This document shows positions 1 to 11,021 of a DNA stretch of 64,000 nucleotides, one piece after another. The number at the start of each line of letters is the position of its first letter. The stretch's first letter is position 1. The notes under the pieces were generated by a model, which did no database searches, was not told the DNA's origin, and was given only the letters and a program-made list of their open reading frames with translations. Position numbers and translations under genes: made by a program. The DNA is from Fragilariopsis cylindrus CCMP1102 (taxonomy: Eukaryota > Bacillariophyta > Bacillariophyceae > Bacillariales > Bacillariaceae): positions 310,001 to 374,000 of the forward strand of contig FMBT01000303.1 of NCBI GenBank assembly GCA_900095095.1. The letters run 5' to 3'.

Positions 1-3000
1 CATCTGGAAATGAAATATACCTTTTCCACTTGTCAGCTTCGTCTCGAAACATAAACCTTATGTTAATATCCATTTCTCGGAAGGAATCGCTTTGCGAAAA
101 TGTATCTGTGGCCTTTCTGGCTATATCCTCTAGAAAAGGTGTTATTGCTAACTGAATTCGCTTTGGCCATTCATATATCTGATATATCTTTGGATTAGTT
201 GATACAAGTCTTGATCCGTTCGTACGTTCGTCTGTAGCCCACAGTTTACACGCAATCGACTCTACGTCTATCAACCCAACAGGTCTCTGGTTGATCTTCA
301 CCACTACCAAATCATCGCTTACTCTCTCAAGGCCCCAAACATCCAGTATATCGTTGCCGACCGTTTGAACCATACTAAGTACTAGTTTTGCGTAGGCTTT
401 CCATCTGTCCTCAGGATTTTTAGCTTCTTTACTATGGTTTATCATATTTGGCCCCATAGCACCATTGTATCCGAGTTCGATATCTTTTATTTCGGTCGAT
501 TCGTCAATAAAAAGCTCATCGAGGTGGCAGAGAACAATATGCGATATAAAATACGGTCTACCATTACTTGTTGTTCCATTGGAACCGACAGTAGCCAAAA
601 TATTACCAAGTAAAGGTTTGTAGTAGTTGTAGGAATGATCAGAAGTTACCCAATTTTCAAATTCCTCGTCATCAAACAGTTGAGTAAGCTTTTGATAGCA
701 GTCACGCACAAACTGTATGTAGTCTCCAACAGTATTGGTACACTTTTTCATCAAAGACTTACGATACAAAACACCAATGTATTCACTCATCCTGCCATCG
801 GGGCCCGATTCGCTAAGCATCATATTTATGAATTGATCCAGTTTTGTTTTCGTGTCTGGGACGTCCACCGATTGATTATCGTTATTCAACAACTTAGCAT
901 AATGGTTATAAACGTTAAGACGTCCTGTCGTCGTTACAACAATAATGGCCGTTAACATATCCACCAATTTCTCTTTATTTATAATTCCTCTTCTATCGCG
1001 TATAGGATAACGATTGCCTACTCTGATTCCCATTGTAGATATTAGCAGTGATGTTATGACATTGTACGATCGAATAGGGTTGGGTATCCCGTACATTCCA
1101 TGAACCCAACCGATGCGCTCATCTTTTACGTAACCAACTTTGTTTTTCCCGTAAACATTATTTTGTAATAGACGATGCCATGAAGAAGCTGCCAGTCTGC
1201 TGATCTCGTTGATTATCTGCAGCTTGGAGCATTTGTTGCGCCGTGTTGTTCTACCAACTTGGTTGGCTTTTTCGTATTCTAGATGACGGTTTGCCAATCG
1301 TTCTCTGACCATCTCTTTTAGGACTTGTCGACAAGTTACTTTGTTTGACTTGGGTGTCGTGAAAGCGCCTCTGTCGATGTCCATGCTAACTACATCGGTT
1401 ACTTCATTAAAAACCATTGGTTTGAAACCTTCCTCCATCTGTTTGGTCAGTTTAAAATAATGCAGTGGCATGGGATTGTCCTTGCTGTATAAAGGCCGTA
1501 AAACATATATCGGATTTGGTTCAAAAGTCCATGTACCCTCATCTCCGTAATATTCGGCGAAGGATTGCCCCATGTCATTTGCCTGCAAACTCTCGTGAAT
1601 TTCAATCGAGCATCGATGGAAATAAAAAGGTCCCAATTGATTACATTATCCGAACGGCACTTGGTTCTTATGTCATCCTTCCATCTGGCTGGGACATGAA
1701 CCGCAACGACCGCACGGTACTGAACTGCGCTTAAAAAACGACGCTCAGAATTACTCAAATTCATGCATGTAGGTGTTTTCGCAATTGCGTCGGTATCTGT
1801 ATTGTCGTTGGCACCTAATGGAGTAGATCCTGCCTTGACAAGAGAACCACCTGAGGGTCCTACCCATATTTCCAGGTCGGATTCCTGGTTGTTGTTGTAA
1901 AAACTTCGTACTTCCCTCTGGGATTTACCGCTAATGGCACGCAAGATTTTCTGAATCTCCTTTCCGCTGTTTTTGTATGCTTGTTCTGGAATTAGATCTC
2001 TCAGCAAACGGAAGTTATCACTTGCTATATTCACGTGGTGTGAGGAGGATGCGATGGCGGCGTCATTCCTTAATTCCGCCGACTTGGTAGATTCGCCGAT
2101 TGTACCAAGCTCGTTGTAGTAAGGGACGTTTCCGGTGATATCCTTATCCTTGTATGCAATCTCCATAGAGACGCCAGCAGATATCAGCTGACGACATACC
2201 TCAGGACACCGCGCGTAGTGAACTACATCCTTTGGGGTTGATAGTGTACCACAAGCACGCTGCAACTTGCTGGTAGATGGGTGTACCTCTATGTACTTGT
2301 CGCACGAAGACATAGTGTTGATATTGTTTGGACGGTTTGTAACCTTGACCAACGCTTTAACTTTCGTCGACAAATCTCCAAACGTAATTGCACTCCTTGA
2401 TATGTTTCTGTTAATAGTCGAATCAACAACGTTCCGATAACGACTGTACTGGATGCCTTCGTAAGTTTCCCTAAGTGTGTAGCGAAAACTAAGAACTACT
2501 CTGACAAATTTATGGGCGGACACGCTCCTTTTTGGAGTGACTTTGTGTTTGCATCGTTCCTGAATATTGTGCATCTGAAGATGTAGAAAAATCTGCTCTG
2601 TAAGAATTTGGTTAAGCTCTTCTTTTTCGTTGTTTTTGTCCATCCAGACAATCTCGCATCGCCCAGCATCCTTCCGTTGAACTATCTTACCATCCTTATC
2701 AAAGACAAAACCGACAGTAACGACCTGCATCTCGTTTACATGGGGAAATCTTGGGTCTCCTGAAGGATTGTTGTTAGAATCGGGATAGCAAGTGTCTGGG
2801 CTTCGGTCTGAATGAGGACCAAAGCCACCACCTACCTGTATTTGCACACCATTAAAGAAAGTTCGATGGATAGGTCTCGATCGATCGGTCGACCTCGAAT
2901 TCATATATTCAAATTGCGTGTCTAGTATTTGTTCTTGTACCGATGCTAATAATACGGCGATCGCCGGGGGTAGAGGAACAGCAGGAATCTTTTTCGTCCC

Positions 3001-4818
3001 ATCGGAATATGAAAATACTGTTGGGTGAACAGTCGACGCATAGGATACATATCCATGTTTGGGATCTGAGCTGCTGAAGAAGTCACCCCGAGAAATCATT
3101 CCGTGATTGTTAACAAAATTGTATATATCCTGTATCAATTCCTGTCCAATGAAGCTTCCGTTCATTGCTAACACGTGACCAATTGGAACTTTACTACTTC
3201 GGTATGAAAGTTGTTTCTGTACTATACCAACATCGGAAGACTGGACTTGTTCTTGTTTTTCTTTGGTGGAACCCCACTTCATTTTACCAACGATTTTACC
3301 TTTCAAATAAGTATGGAATCCAGTGCACATATCAACGTATCTTTTCTCGTCGTTTATATCGTGAATGGTTGACTTACAATCATCTATTTTGGTTATTACC
3401 TCTTCTATTTTTGAACACATATTGTCGTTGTATCGTGCTCTTGCATAATTCATTAACTCGTGACGCTTCCTTATCGGATCCTGATCACGATTGCCCGATT
3501 CAGTATCTGTATCTTTATCGCTATTTTTCCAGTAGTGATTATCAGAGATTATGCCTGAATCGTCATCGCCGTTGACACTTTTTGCTCTATTTTAGATACT
3601 TCATCGATATCCGAATCGGATATTTCATCAAAATCGTCCTCTGAATCTTTGATTCCATCGCTTGTTGATCTTTCTAAAGCATCATCCGAATCGTCATCCA
3701 AACCGGTATCTGATTCTTCATCCAATTTTTCAGTGGCTATTCCATCGCTTTTTGATTTTCTGGAATCGTCATCCGAATGTACGTTCGGTTTGACATGGTT
3801 ATTCCATCGCTTTTTGATCTTTCTAAACCATCATCCGAATCGTCATCCAATTCGCTATCTGATTCTTCATCCGATTTTTCAGTGGCTATTCCATTGCTTT
3901 TGGATTTTCTGGAATCGTCATCCGAATCGGAATCGTCATCCGAATCGTCATCCGACTTTTCATTTGAATCGTCATCCAAATCTTTGTTAGATTTTTCGGT
4001 GGCTTTTTCATTCGATGAATTGGTATTCAATCGTTTTCTAATTTTTCCGACGCAGATCCACCGAAATCGTTGTCCGAATCGTCACCTGAATTGGTGTCCG
4101 AATTGTCACACGAGTTCGTATTTTTCGAGGCATCGTTGTTTATACTCTCTGATGCTGCAATAAAAGCATCGAAGTTGGTGTGTTTTTTTTCCCAGTTGCG
4201 TATCGAAGATGATGTGGTTCGTCGCAGGAGTGTATACATATAGTGAGACATTTTGCCGTACCATTGGGTGAGATCAGTAAATTGTTTTTTGTTCCGATCT
4301 CGCAGATATACAACTCTTTTCCCTGTGCTACAATCATTACCAACAGTGAAATATTTTTTTTGATCCACCACATTTGATACATACCAGTAGAAGACTTCAA
4401 AAAAAAAAGTCAGATGACGACGGCATGAGGTCCATGTTATCTCAACCTGCTGAAGACCGTGTACTTTACTATCGTTAATATGTTTTTTTAGATCTAAGAA
4501 AATCGTCTTGACCGAAAATCTTGTCCACTCTCTATACTCTAGTTGGTTGGCGATCCTTCCTTTCCGAAAAATCAAATGAAGAGGGTGTGGCAAAGATCGG
4601 TCTTCTTTCTCGTCCAATCGTTCGTCATGTAATACCGACAAGAAAAAAAGTGTATCGCATACCTTTTGTATGTAAGCTTTTTCTTTCGAGTACAGAGAGT
4701 TGGCAAAGGGGTGTACAATCAAATCATCACTAACAAATGAACATTCCACCAAAACATTCTGGAGAATAGAATAAGGATGTATGTTGCACTCACCCTGTAT
4801 GTATTCATCCAGAACCAT
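1..4818 (-). CDS. Very large 2OG-Fe(II)-oxygenase-like protein with Asp/Ser-rich linker (3' end outside the window, several frameshifts)
   Basis: I read one gene of more than 1,550 residues in consecutive minus-strand frames. It starts at ATG 4818 and is still open at base 1. Order: an N-terminal domain of about 260 residues (4818-4030); a repetitive Asp/Ser/Lys linker (about 4030-3575); a middle part (about 3574-1625); and a C-terminal part (about 1645 to the edge). The middle part has a plausible double-stranded beta-helix signature: GPHSD (about 2808-2822) supplies the HxD pair, HKV follows about 90 residues later (2539-2547), then VRVVLSF supplies an Arg, as in AlkB-like 2OG oxygenases. 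Frames change near 4030, 3790, 3579-3583 and 1624-1628. Each change is repaired in principle by one missing base, and two lie in runs of five identical bases, so I favour sequencing deletions over true breaks. Substrate is unknown. No intron is seen. The divergent neighbour at 5684 may share its regulatory region. Confidence 0.55.
3600..4010 (-). repeat. Coding tandem repeat for the Asp/Ser-rich linker
   Basis: Units of roughly 130-150 bp recur two to three times. They encode runs such as DDDSDD followed by an ERS/RKSKSDGIATEKSDEE-type block. Copies are diverged but clearly related (3649-3780 against 3800-3960). The region lies inside the large minus-strand gene and links its N-terminal domain to the oxygenase-like part. 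Confidence 0.7.
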
Positions 4819-4898
4819 GGTTACTAACAAGAAGATATCGGTTACTAACAAGAAGATATCTGATTCTTTCTGTACTAAGTAAGTTACTATTATCAACC

Positions 4899-5615
4899 CA
4901 CCTAAAATAACACAATACGATGAGCTAATAAAAAATTACAAAAAAGCACGTACTATTAACTACGTCAGAATTACGTAAATAAAAACGAAATTTGGATCGT
5001 GTTAATTGCCACACAAACTACAAAACACGACAGGCCTGTCGTCTTTCTCTTCAAATGGCTCATGCAATTCTTCTAGCGGAAAATTTGGCTTAAGTAGATA
5101 ATAATACGAATGCCAACCTTAAATAACACGATATAAGATTAGCTTCCAAATAATACAGAAAAGTACGTACTGTTAACTACGTCAGAATTACGTTCAAAAA
5201 AACGAAATTTTGATCGTCTTAATTGCCACACAAAGCTACAAAACACGACAGGCTTGCCGTCTTTCTCTTCAATGGCCCATGCAATCCTAGCAGACAATTA
5301 CCATGGCTACTTAAATTTTGGGTTAAGTAGACAATTCCTACTCGGAATTTTGATTTAAGTATAATTTTCAACCCACCTTAAATAACACGATATACGATTA
5401 GCTACCAAATAATTACAGAAAAGTACGTACTGTTAACTACGTCAGAATTACGTTCAAAAAAACGATATTTGGATCGTGTTAATTGCCACACAAAGCTACA
5501 AAACACGACAGGCCTGTCGTCTTTCTCTTCAAATGGCCCATGCATAATTAAGACAGTCCATGCAATCCTAGCAGACAATTGCTTATTGGAATTTTGGCCT
5601 TACGTTGTATTTGTG
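4899..5615. repeat. Three diverged tandem repeats between two divergent genes
   Basis: Three units begin near 4899, 5117 and 5378, each about 220-260 bp. Each contains AATAACACRATA, then GTACGTACT-type DNA, then CTACGTCAGAATTACGT, then AATTGCCACACAAA, then a palindrome, then TCTTTCTCTTCAA. The palindrome ACGACAGGCCTGTCGT is perfect at 5027-5042 and 5505-5520 and degenerate in the middle unit. The array fills the gap between the minus-strand large gene and the plus-strand gene at 5684, so it is probably a shared promoter region. ACGTCA resembles bZIP/CRE-type sites, which is inference only. Confidence 0.8.
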
Positions 5616-5646
5616 TTGACAAACAAACAAACAAACAAACAAACAA
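5616..5646. repeat. (CAAA)n microsatellite
   Basis: About seven copies of CAAA lie directly upstream of the start codon at 5684, presumably in the 5' leader of that gene. Confidence 0.85.
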
Positions 5647-5683
5647 CATAAATAGCCATAACTTTGTCATTATTTTATAAACC

Positions 5684-7519
5684 ATGGCTGCTTGTTACAA
5701 CGTTGATCCCATTACAGACAAAGACAAGATCGCTCAACTATTTGCAGGTGACAGCACGAGTTTTGGTTTATACACTGATTGTGAGGGTAAGCCAGCTCCG
5801 TATTGCACACCAGGCATGTACTATGTGTGTTACCGCTGTGGTCTTATCAGCAACAACTCTACAAAAATATGCCCCCATGTAGATGATTGTCAGGACAATG
5901 AATCGGAACGTACTTCCAACGAGCTGAAAACAAATAAACTCTACGAATACATCCATCTGGGTTTGACACCGCCCATGATTGCTTCCATGAATTCAAAACC
6001 GAGATTCGGGTGGCACAAAGGAAAACGTTATCTAGTTATCAAGACTGATAAGGATTGGTACGCATATTCATGTTTCTGCGGAAAGGCATTCAATAGAATC
6101 CGTGCTCTCTGCGAGCACTTTGATAGATGCAGTTCAATCAAAAAGCATTATGAAACAAAAATTTCTAACAGTGAGGATGTAAATAAAACCAGTACAACAT
6201 TGATCAGAGGTGATATAAGGGGAGGACAAGAACCGGAGGAAAAGACGTGTCCAATAAGAAAATACAACCACTTCGAAAGTGGCTTTGTTGAGAATAATGG
6301 AAATAAATTTAGCTTTTGCTATAGCGTTCCAGACAAAAAGGTGCTACAAGGAATAAGAAAGAGGGATGGATCCTACAATGACAAAAAAAAATATAAAATT
6401 TTAAATTACTGTCGTACAATCGACCGAACATTAAACGAGAACTGGCAGGAAATCTGTAATCTGGTAGAAAACGGTAGTGCTAATACGAAATGGGGTGCTA
6501 GAAAAATACAGAGTGATAGAATCGAAATTGGGGTAACTTCAGAGTACGTACAAGATCTACACACAGAATGCGGATGGAAATTGAGAGGAAACGAATGCTG
6601 GCGGGAAATAGAAAGAACATACAAGCTGACAGCGAAATGGATGAAGGAAATTATTCAATACGCAAAACAAACATCAGACATGGACAATAAAAGAGAGGGA
6701 AAGACGATGAAGTATGGTTCGTTCTCGCTAATCCTAACAAAAAACTCCGGAAAGCAAGAGAAACATCTGGATCTAGCAACGCCGCTAGCCCAGTTTGCCC
6801 TAATTTTATCCAATAATGTGGACAGCACTATTGCATATCGCGTGACTTCTCGTGAGAAAGTCAATTCGATAGATAAGTTATGTGAATTGTTAAAAGCCGG
6901 GGGAGTGTGTAAGAAATGGAATACCGTAGGGAAAGCAGAAGAGTTGATTAACCTTATTAATAAAATTGATCCTGAAACACGTGTTGGTATAATGATAAGT
7001 CACCAAGGATACGGCCAGCTATTTCAGACAATGATACCTCCTGATGCGTCATTGAAAGCGATTGAGTGGCAAAAATACTTCCACTACGAATCTGCACACC
7101 TTAGTAATGCACCAACACTTACATACACCAGAATAAATGGAAGTATAATTCACAGTGGTTCGGGAATTTTAAATAACTGCGTTCGCTGTATCCTATTTTG
7201 GAGTGGTAGTCCACAAGAATATAACGAAATGTACGACCCAGATGTACAGGAAACGAGTATGTCAGTAATGATTGAAATAATTAGGGAGGTATGGTTTGAT
7301 AGAGCTGATTTGAGAGAGCAGATGGTGGAGTTCATGTTTAATGTACAAAAAACATGCAACGATGGCTACAAAAAGGAGGGGCAATCGTATGGTACCGAAA
7401 CAGAAATTGAAGAAATGTTAAAACATTTCAACCAAATCACTACTTCGACAAGCAAAACAAATATTTTAAAAATGATAAAGAGGGTAGCTAACAAACAACT
7501 GTTTGCAGAACCAAAATAG
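5684..7519 (+). CDS. Cys-rich 611-residue protein with a C-terminal HxD...H dioxygenase-like segment
   Basis: An intact reading frame without introns. The N-terminal 165 residues carry paired Cys/His motifs: CYRCG (about 49-53), CPHVDDC, CFCGKAF (about 131) and CEHFDRC. They suggest two zinc-binding units. The C-terminal half has QEKHLDLATPLAQFALIL (about 355-372), then GSIIHSGSG (about 485-493) and VRCILFW (about 499-505). This HxD, distal His, Arg order matches a cupin/2OG-dioxygenase fold and resembles a family I associate with diatoms, often with N-terminal zinc fingers. Substrate is unknown. The start ATG follows the CAAA run and the tandem-repeat array, and the gene is divergent from the large oxygenase-like gene. 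It could be a chromatin or nucleic-acid modifier, but that is inference. Confidence 0.7.
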   Translation: MAACYNVDPITDKDKIAQLFAGDSTSFGLYTDCEGKPAPYCTPGMYYVCYRCGLISNNSTKICPHVDDCQDNESERTSNELKTNKLYEYIHLGLTPPMIASMNSKPRFGWHKGKRYLVIKTDKDWYAYSCFCGKAFNRIRALCEHFDRCSSIKKHYETKISNSEDVNKTSTTLIRGDIRGGQEPEEKTCPIRKYNHFESGFVENNGNKFSFCYSVPDKKVLQGIRKRDGSYNDKKKYKILNYCRTIDRTLNENWQEICNLVENGSANTKWGARKIQSDRIEIGVTSEYVQDLHTECGWKLRGNECWREIERTYKLTAKWMKEIIQYAKQTSDMDNKREGKTMKYGSFSLILTKNSGKQEKHLDLATPLAQFALILSNNVDSTIAYRVTSREKVNSIDKLCELLKAGGVCKKWNTVGKAEELINLINKIDPETRVGIMISHQGYGQLFQTMIPPDASLKAIEWQKYFHYESAHLSNAPTLTYTRINGSIIHSGSGILNNCVRCILFWSGSPQEYNEMYDPDVQETSMSVMIEIIREVWFDRADLREQMVEFMFNVQKTCNDGYKKEGQSYGTETEIEEMLKHFNQITTSTSKTNILKMIKRVANKQLFAEPK

Positions 7520-7710
7520 TAACTAACTAATATAACTAATCGAACGTCCAGTCTTCACTGATGAATGAATCAACCAACTGTGTACGATAGATAATACAAG
7601 CAATTCTTTTAAATATACAAATATATGATTTAAAAGGTTAATTTATTATTATAAGTAGATACTTTTACTAACATTAACAACTGAATACATTGTAAGATTT
7701 TAAATTTCCT

Positions 7711-8118
7711 CTAAAATCCAAATCTATACCACGGTTTCTTTTCCTTCTCTCCATTACTACTAATATTTAAACCTAAAATATTACGATTGGCTTCCTCCTC
7801 AAGCGCAGTCATATCAGCTACAAGAACAGCAGCACTTTCAAGTGCACGGATTTTAGTGTCAAGAGCCGCTTCTTCATCAGCAGAAGCTTGAGCCTGAGCA
7901 AGATGATAGACAGCTTGAGCGTCATGGAATACCCGAAAGGCTTTAGCCGTGGATGAATTTTTTTGGACAAAATGATAGTCAGCTTGTTCATCATGGAGTA
8001 CCCGAGAGGCTTTAGCCGCAGATAAAGAAGTTTTATCCATTGCAATCTTCACCTTACTTTCGATGCGATGGACAGCAGCAGGAGTACTGGGAGACTTGGG
8101 AGATCTAAAAGGAGACAT
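7711..8118 (-). CDS. Small helical protein with an internal duplication (unknown function)
   Basis: 135 residues, Ala-, Asp- and Glu-rich, predicted largely helical. Two adjacent segments are related: SAAKASRVLHDEQADYHFVQ and STAKAFRVFHDAQAVYHLAQ. The DNA copies are recognisably duplicated around 7890-8030. The N-terminus is basic (SPFRSPKSP) and the C-terminus ends KPWYRFGF. I do not recognise the family. It is convergent with the 611-residue gene, leaving about 190 bp between stops. Confidence 0.5.
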   Translation of the reverse strand: MSPFRSPKSPSTPAAVHRIESKVKIAMDKTSLSAAKASRVLHDEQADYHFVQKNSSTAKAFRVFHDAQAVYHLAQAQASADEEAALDTKIRALESAAVLVADMTALEEEANRNILGLNISSNGEKEKKPWYRFGF

Positions 8119-8639
8119 GGCAAAAGTAATAAAGGAATAGGATTATAATAAGAGTAAAGGATTTAAGGTTTCAATATGTTCGAAACAACGTTTTATGAGC
8201 TACTGTCAAGAATAAAAGAAAGAAGAATTTTTGTATTATCACGCTATATAACAATAGCCTATCAATTCAATACTTGAACATTCAGATACTCACTGCAAAA
8301 GTCAAGGGATATTCGGAGTGGTTTGTAAAAGAAACAGGTAGATTGAATACATACCGCGACATTACTGGGGACACAAAAAAGAAAAACGGAAAGAATATCA
8401 GTTCGAAACGTAAATGAGTTTGTTGAAGTAAGGAATCAACACGTTTTTAACAAGATAAAAGGAGGGTGATAGTAAGTGGGACTAAAATCGTGAAGCAAGG
8501 AAGGAGTGATAATTAATTAATTAGGGTAGAATATAAAAAACAGCTCTGAAATAAAAAACGTACAAAACTTTGGTCACCGAAAAAAACAAAAGGTTCCAAT
8601 GGCAGTAACGAGGAGTCAAGCATCATTCCCGAATATTAT

Positions 8640-8890
8640 ATCATGTTAAGCCCGTCAAGTTAGTTCGTGTTGTTTCTCACGTCCTCATCGATGGTTTATT
8701 AACTTTGGTCGGTCCCGCCAACAGGTCATGTGCGTCGGAAGACGCATCAAGTCCAGAAGGTGGTTCCGTGTTTTGTAAGTCCCGAATTATGGTTGGTTGA
8801 GCGGGACCCGAACTAGGGTGGTATCGAACCCACGACCTCTAGTTTAGTTCACATCGCTCGACCCGATCCATATCGGTATCTCATACTTGG
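8640..8890 (-). mobile_element. tRNA-derived SINE candidate
   Basis: On the minus strand a perfect RNA polymerase III B box, GGTTCGATACC, lies at 8830-8820 in a T-arm-like hairpin (GTGG, loop, CCAC). It is preceded by AGAGGTCGTG and, about 35 bases upstream, by an A-box-like GGGTCGAGCGA near 8865-8855. A proper anticodon arm and acceptor stem are absent, so this is not a tRNA gene. The tail contains further hairpins, for example TGCGTC and GACGCA with a GGAA loop near 8731-8746. Boundaries are approximate. Confidence 0.5.
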
Positions 8891-9122
8891 TGGTCTTGGA
8901 TTGTTTGAGTATATAAACTACAAATACAGTATAGTTATACCCGACTCAACCTTCTGCTTGTGTACTGCTGCTTTACTACTTACTACTGTAGTTGAAGTAC
9001 GGCGGTACAGTATTGTCATATCAAAAAAAATCCACTTTTTTGTGTAAACAACCAAACAAACAAACACACACACACACACACGAACACACGTACACACAAT
9101 CGCCATACACACAATTGCCATC

Positions 9123-10826
9123 ATGAATAATCCTCATCGTAACAAAAGGTACCACGATGAGGGTGATGATCGTAGCAAAAGGGACCACGATGAGGATGAT
9201 GATGGGTTCCTGACCCTAGCCGATAGGGATGGTGACAGTGTTTTTTTATAGGTCCACAACCACAACAAGTTATCATATTAGATAATGACAGTGAATTAAT
9301 GGGTCCAGATTTGGAAGAGAAAAAAAAAATTCAATTAGAATTAGAATTGTCTATAAAAGAGAACATACATGAAGGAGAAATAGAAAAGCTGAAAAGAAAG
9401 CATGAAGTAGAATTAGAAAGGCTGAAAAGCAAGCAGCAGCAAGAGAATGATGACATCCGAGTGAGGGGTGGGGCATTGCCGGAACCAGTACACGCAGCGA
9501 TGGTTGAATGTGTTGCTCATATCGCTTCGTTCTTAAGGAACAAGGACTGGAGAAGACTGATGATTTCCAGCAAAAAGTTATACGTGGCATCGAAAGTACT
9601 GGACCCAGCGTGGACTGATTATGGACCGGTCAGGGTGCACGATTTTACCGATGTAGTCGTATTTGATCCACACCCACAAGGAAGCCACAATACACAATTC
9701 GATTTGGGTGGTGGTGCAAATTTTAAACAACGTTGTAAATTTGCAATGCGAGATAGGATGAGCATTTACATTATTGACGGACAATTTGTTAGAATACTCG
9801 AACATCGCCGCAAGGAGTTTATGAGAGGGCGCTGCCCAATGGGATTGGGAAACACAATTTGCTTTTCTTCAAAGTATATAGTGACAGGCGGAGCTGACCA
9901 ATGTATCAAATTGTGGTTAAATCACGGATCATATGAACTACACGACACAATACAATTTAGTGGTATAATTCACGATGTTGCAATCACATTCGATAGCATG
10001 TTTTTAGCTGTTAGGACATCAAAGACAATGAAGACATCAAAGACACACAACCCGGACTATGATAGGGGCGAAGAGATATCTATAAGAAAAATCGGTGATG
10101 GAGGCCAAGTTATAAATACATATACATTTGGCACGCTTCGCTTTCATGGATCGATGGTTTTTTCCGAAACGACAGACGAAATTGTTTTTACAGGATCCAG
10201 GAATGTGAGTAGTGAGACCTTAGGAACACTTGAGTTGATCTTCTGGAAGTACAAATATAAAATCCCCCACCCCCCCCTAAAAAATGATGGAGTAAGTAAT
10301 ATTAGAGGAGTAACCTGTTCACGATATGCTGAACGGAACCAGAGTAGATTCGACTGCAAAAAGCCTAGAGTTTCGTCAATATATGTTTCGAACAGTGGAA
10401 CAACGTTCGCCCTCCAATATAGAGACCCGACAAAATTGTTGTAATGAGGAGAAATGAGGATACTAGTGCTAAGATCCACCTCGTAGAGGTGGCCGTATTC
10501 GACAAATATCCTGAAACGTTTGGTCGAAAGATATTATTCAGCCCTAGAAGAAACAATGATATCATCGTTTTTCAAATAATGATGGGACCTATGTTGCGGC
10601 AATAGACGTGCCAAAAAACTGCTCGAAGAGGCGCCGGGATAAGTTATTGCCGGTTGCGTATAAGAATCAGCACCGATCACATCCGCTTTGTATACTGCCA
10701 GACGAAAAGGCAATGTTAGTAGACATACCAAATGTGGATGGTAGCAAAGCGCTTATAACGTCGATACCGAGAGTATACCAAAATTACACAGAAAAAACCA
10801 TTGTAAATACGGAAATCACAATATAG
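9123..10826 (+). CDS. F-box-like / WD40-like protein (frame interrupted by about three single-base deletions)
   Basis: The natural protein starts at ATG 9123 (MNNPHRNKRYHDEG) and runs to a stop at 10826. The frame changes at the T7 run 9241-9247, near 10433 (CCCGACAAAA) and near 10573 (TTTTTCAAA). One added base at each would give a continuous protein of about 567 residues. The largest uninterrupted piece is 9299-10444. Features: an acidic N-terminus, a charged coiled coil (EGEIEKLKRKHEVELERLK), an F-box-like stretch (VECVAHIASFLRNKDWRRL) and WD40-like blades including VTGGADQCIKLW. F-box proteins recruit substrates to SCF ubiquitin ligases; here only the fold is suggested. Diatoms have many such F-box-like genes. 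Confidence 0.6.
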
Positions 10827-11021
10827 AAGAACAGAAACCACAACATCATCGATCGATGCGTGCAGATCCTAAAATGAAGATTAGATAAGAAGTACATATA
10901 TATATAACACATCACTATAATTAAAATTAGAACCATTAACTGTTTCACTAAGGTCATCTGATAAATATTCACTGTTACACTAGGGTCTTCTAATAAATAT
11001 AGTTACTCTACAATCATACAA

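Noticed and set aside
635-955. Plus-strand open frame of 106 codons
   Set aside because: It is the antisense of the large minus-strand coding region, with no family resemblance.
1600-1660. Programmed -1 frameshift in the large oxygenase-like gene
   Set aside because: The overlap contains CCTTTTTATT, but it does not fit an X XXY YYZ slippery heptamer in the zero frame, and the same one-base loss in runs occurs in unrelated genes of the window, including GAPDH.
8815-8870. A tRNA gene on the minus strand
   Set aside because: B box and T arm are good, but there is no anticodon stem-loop and no acceptor stem pairing.
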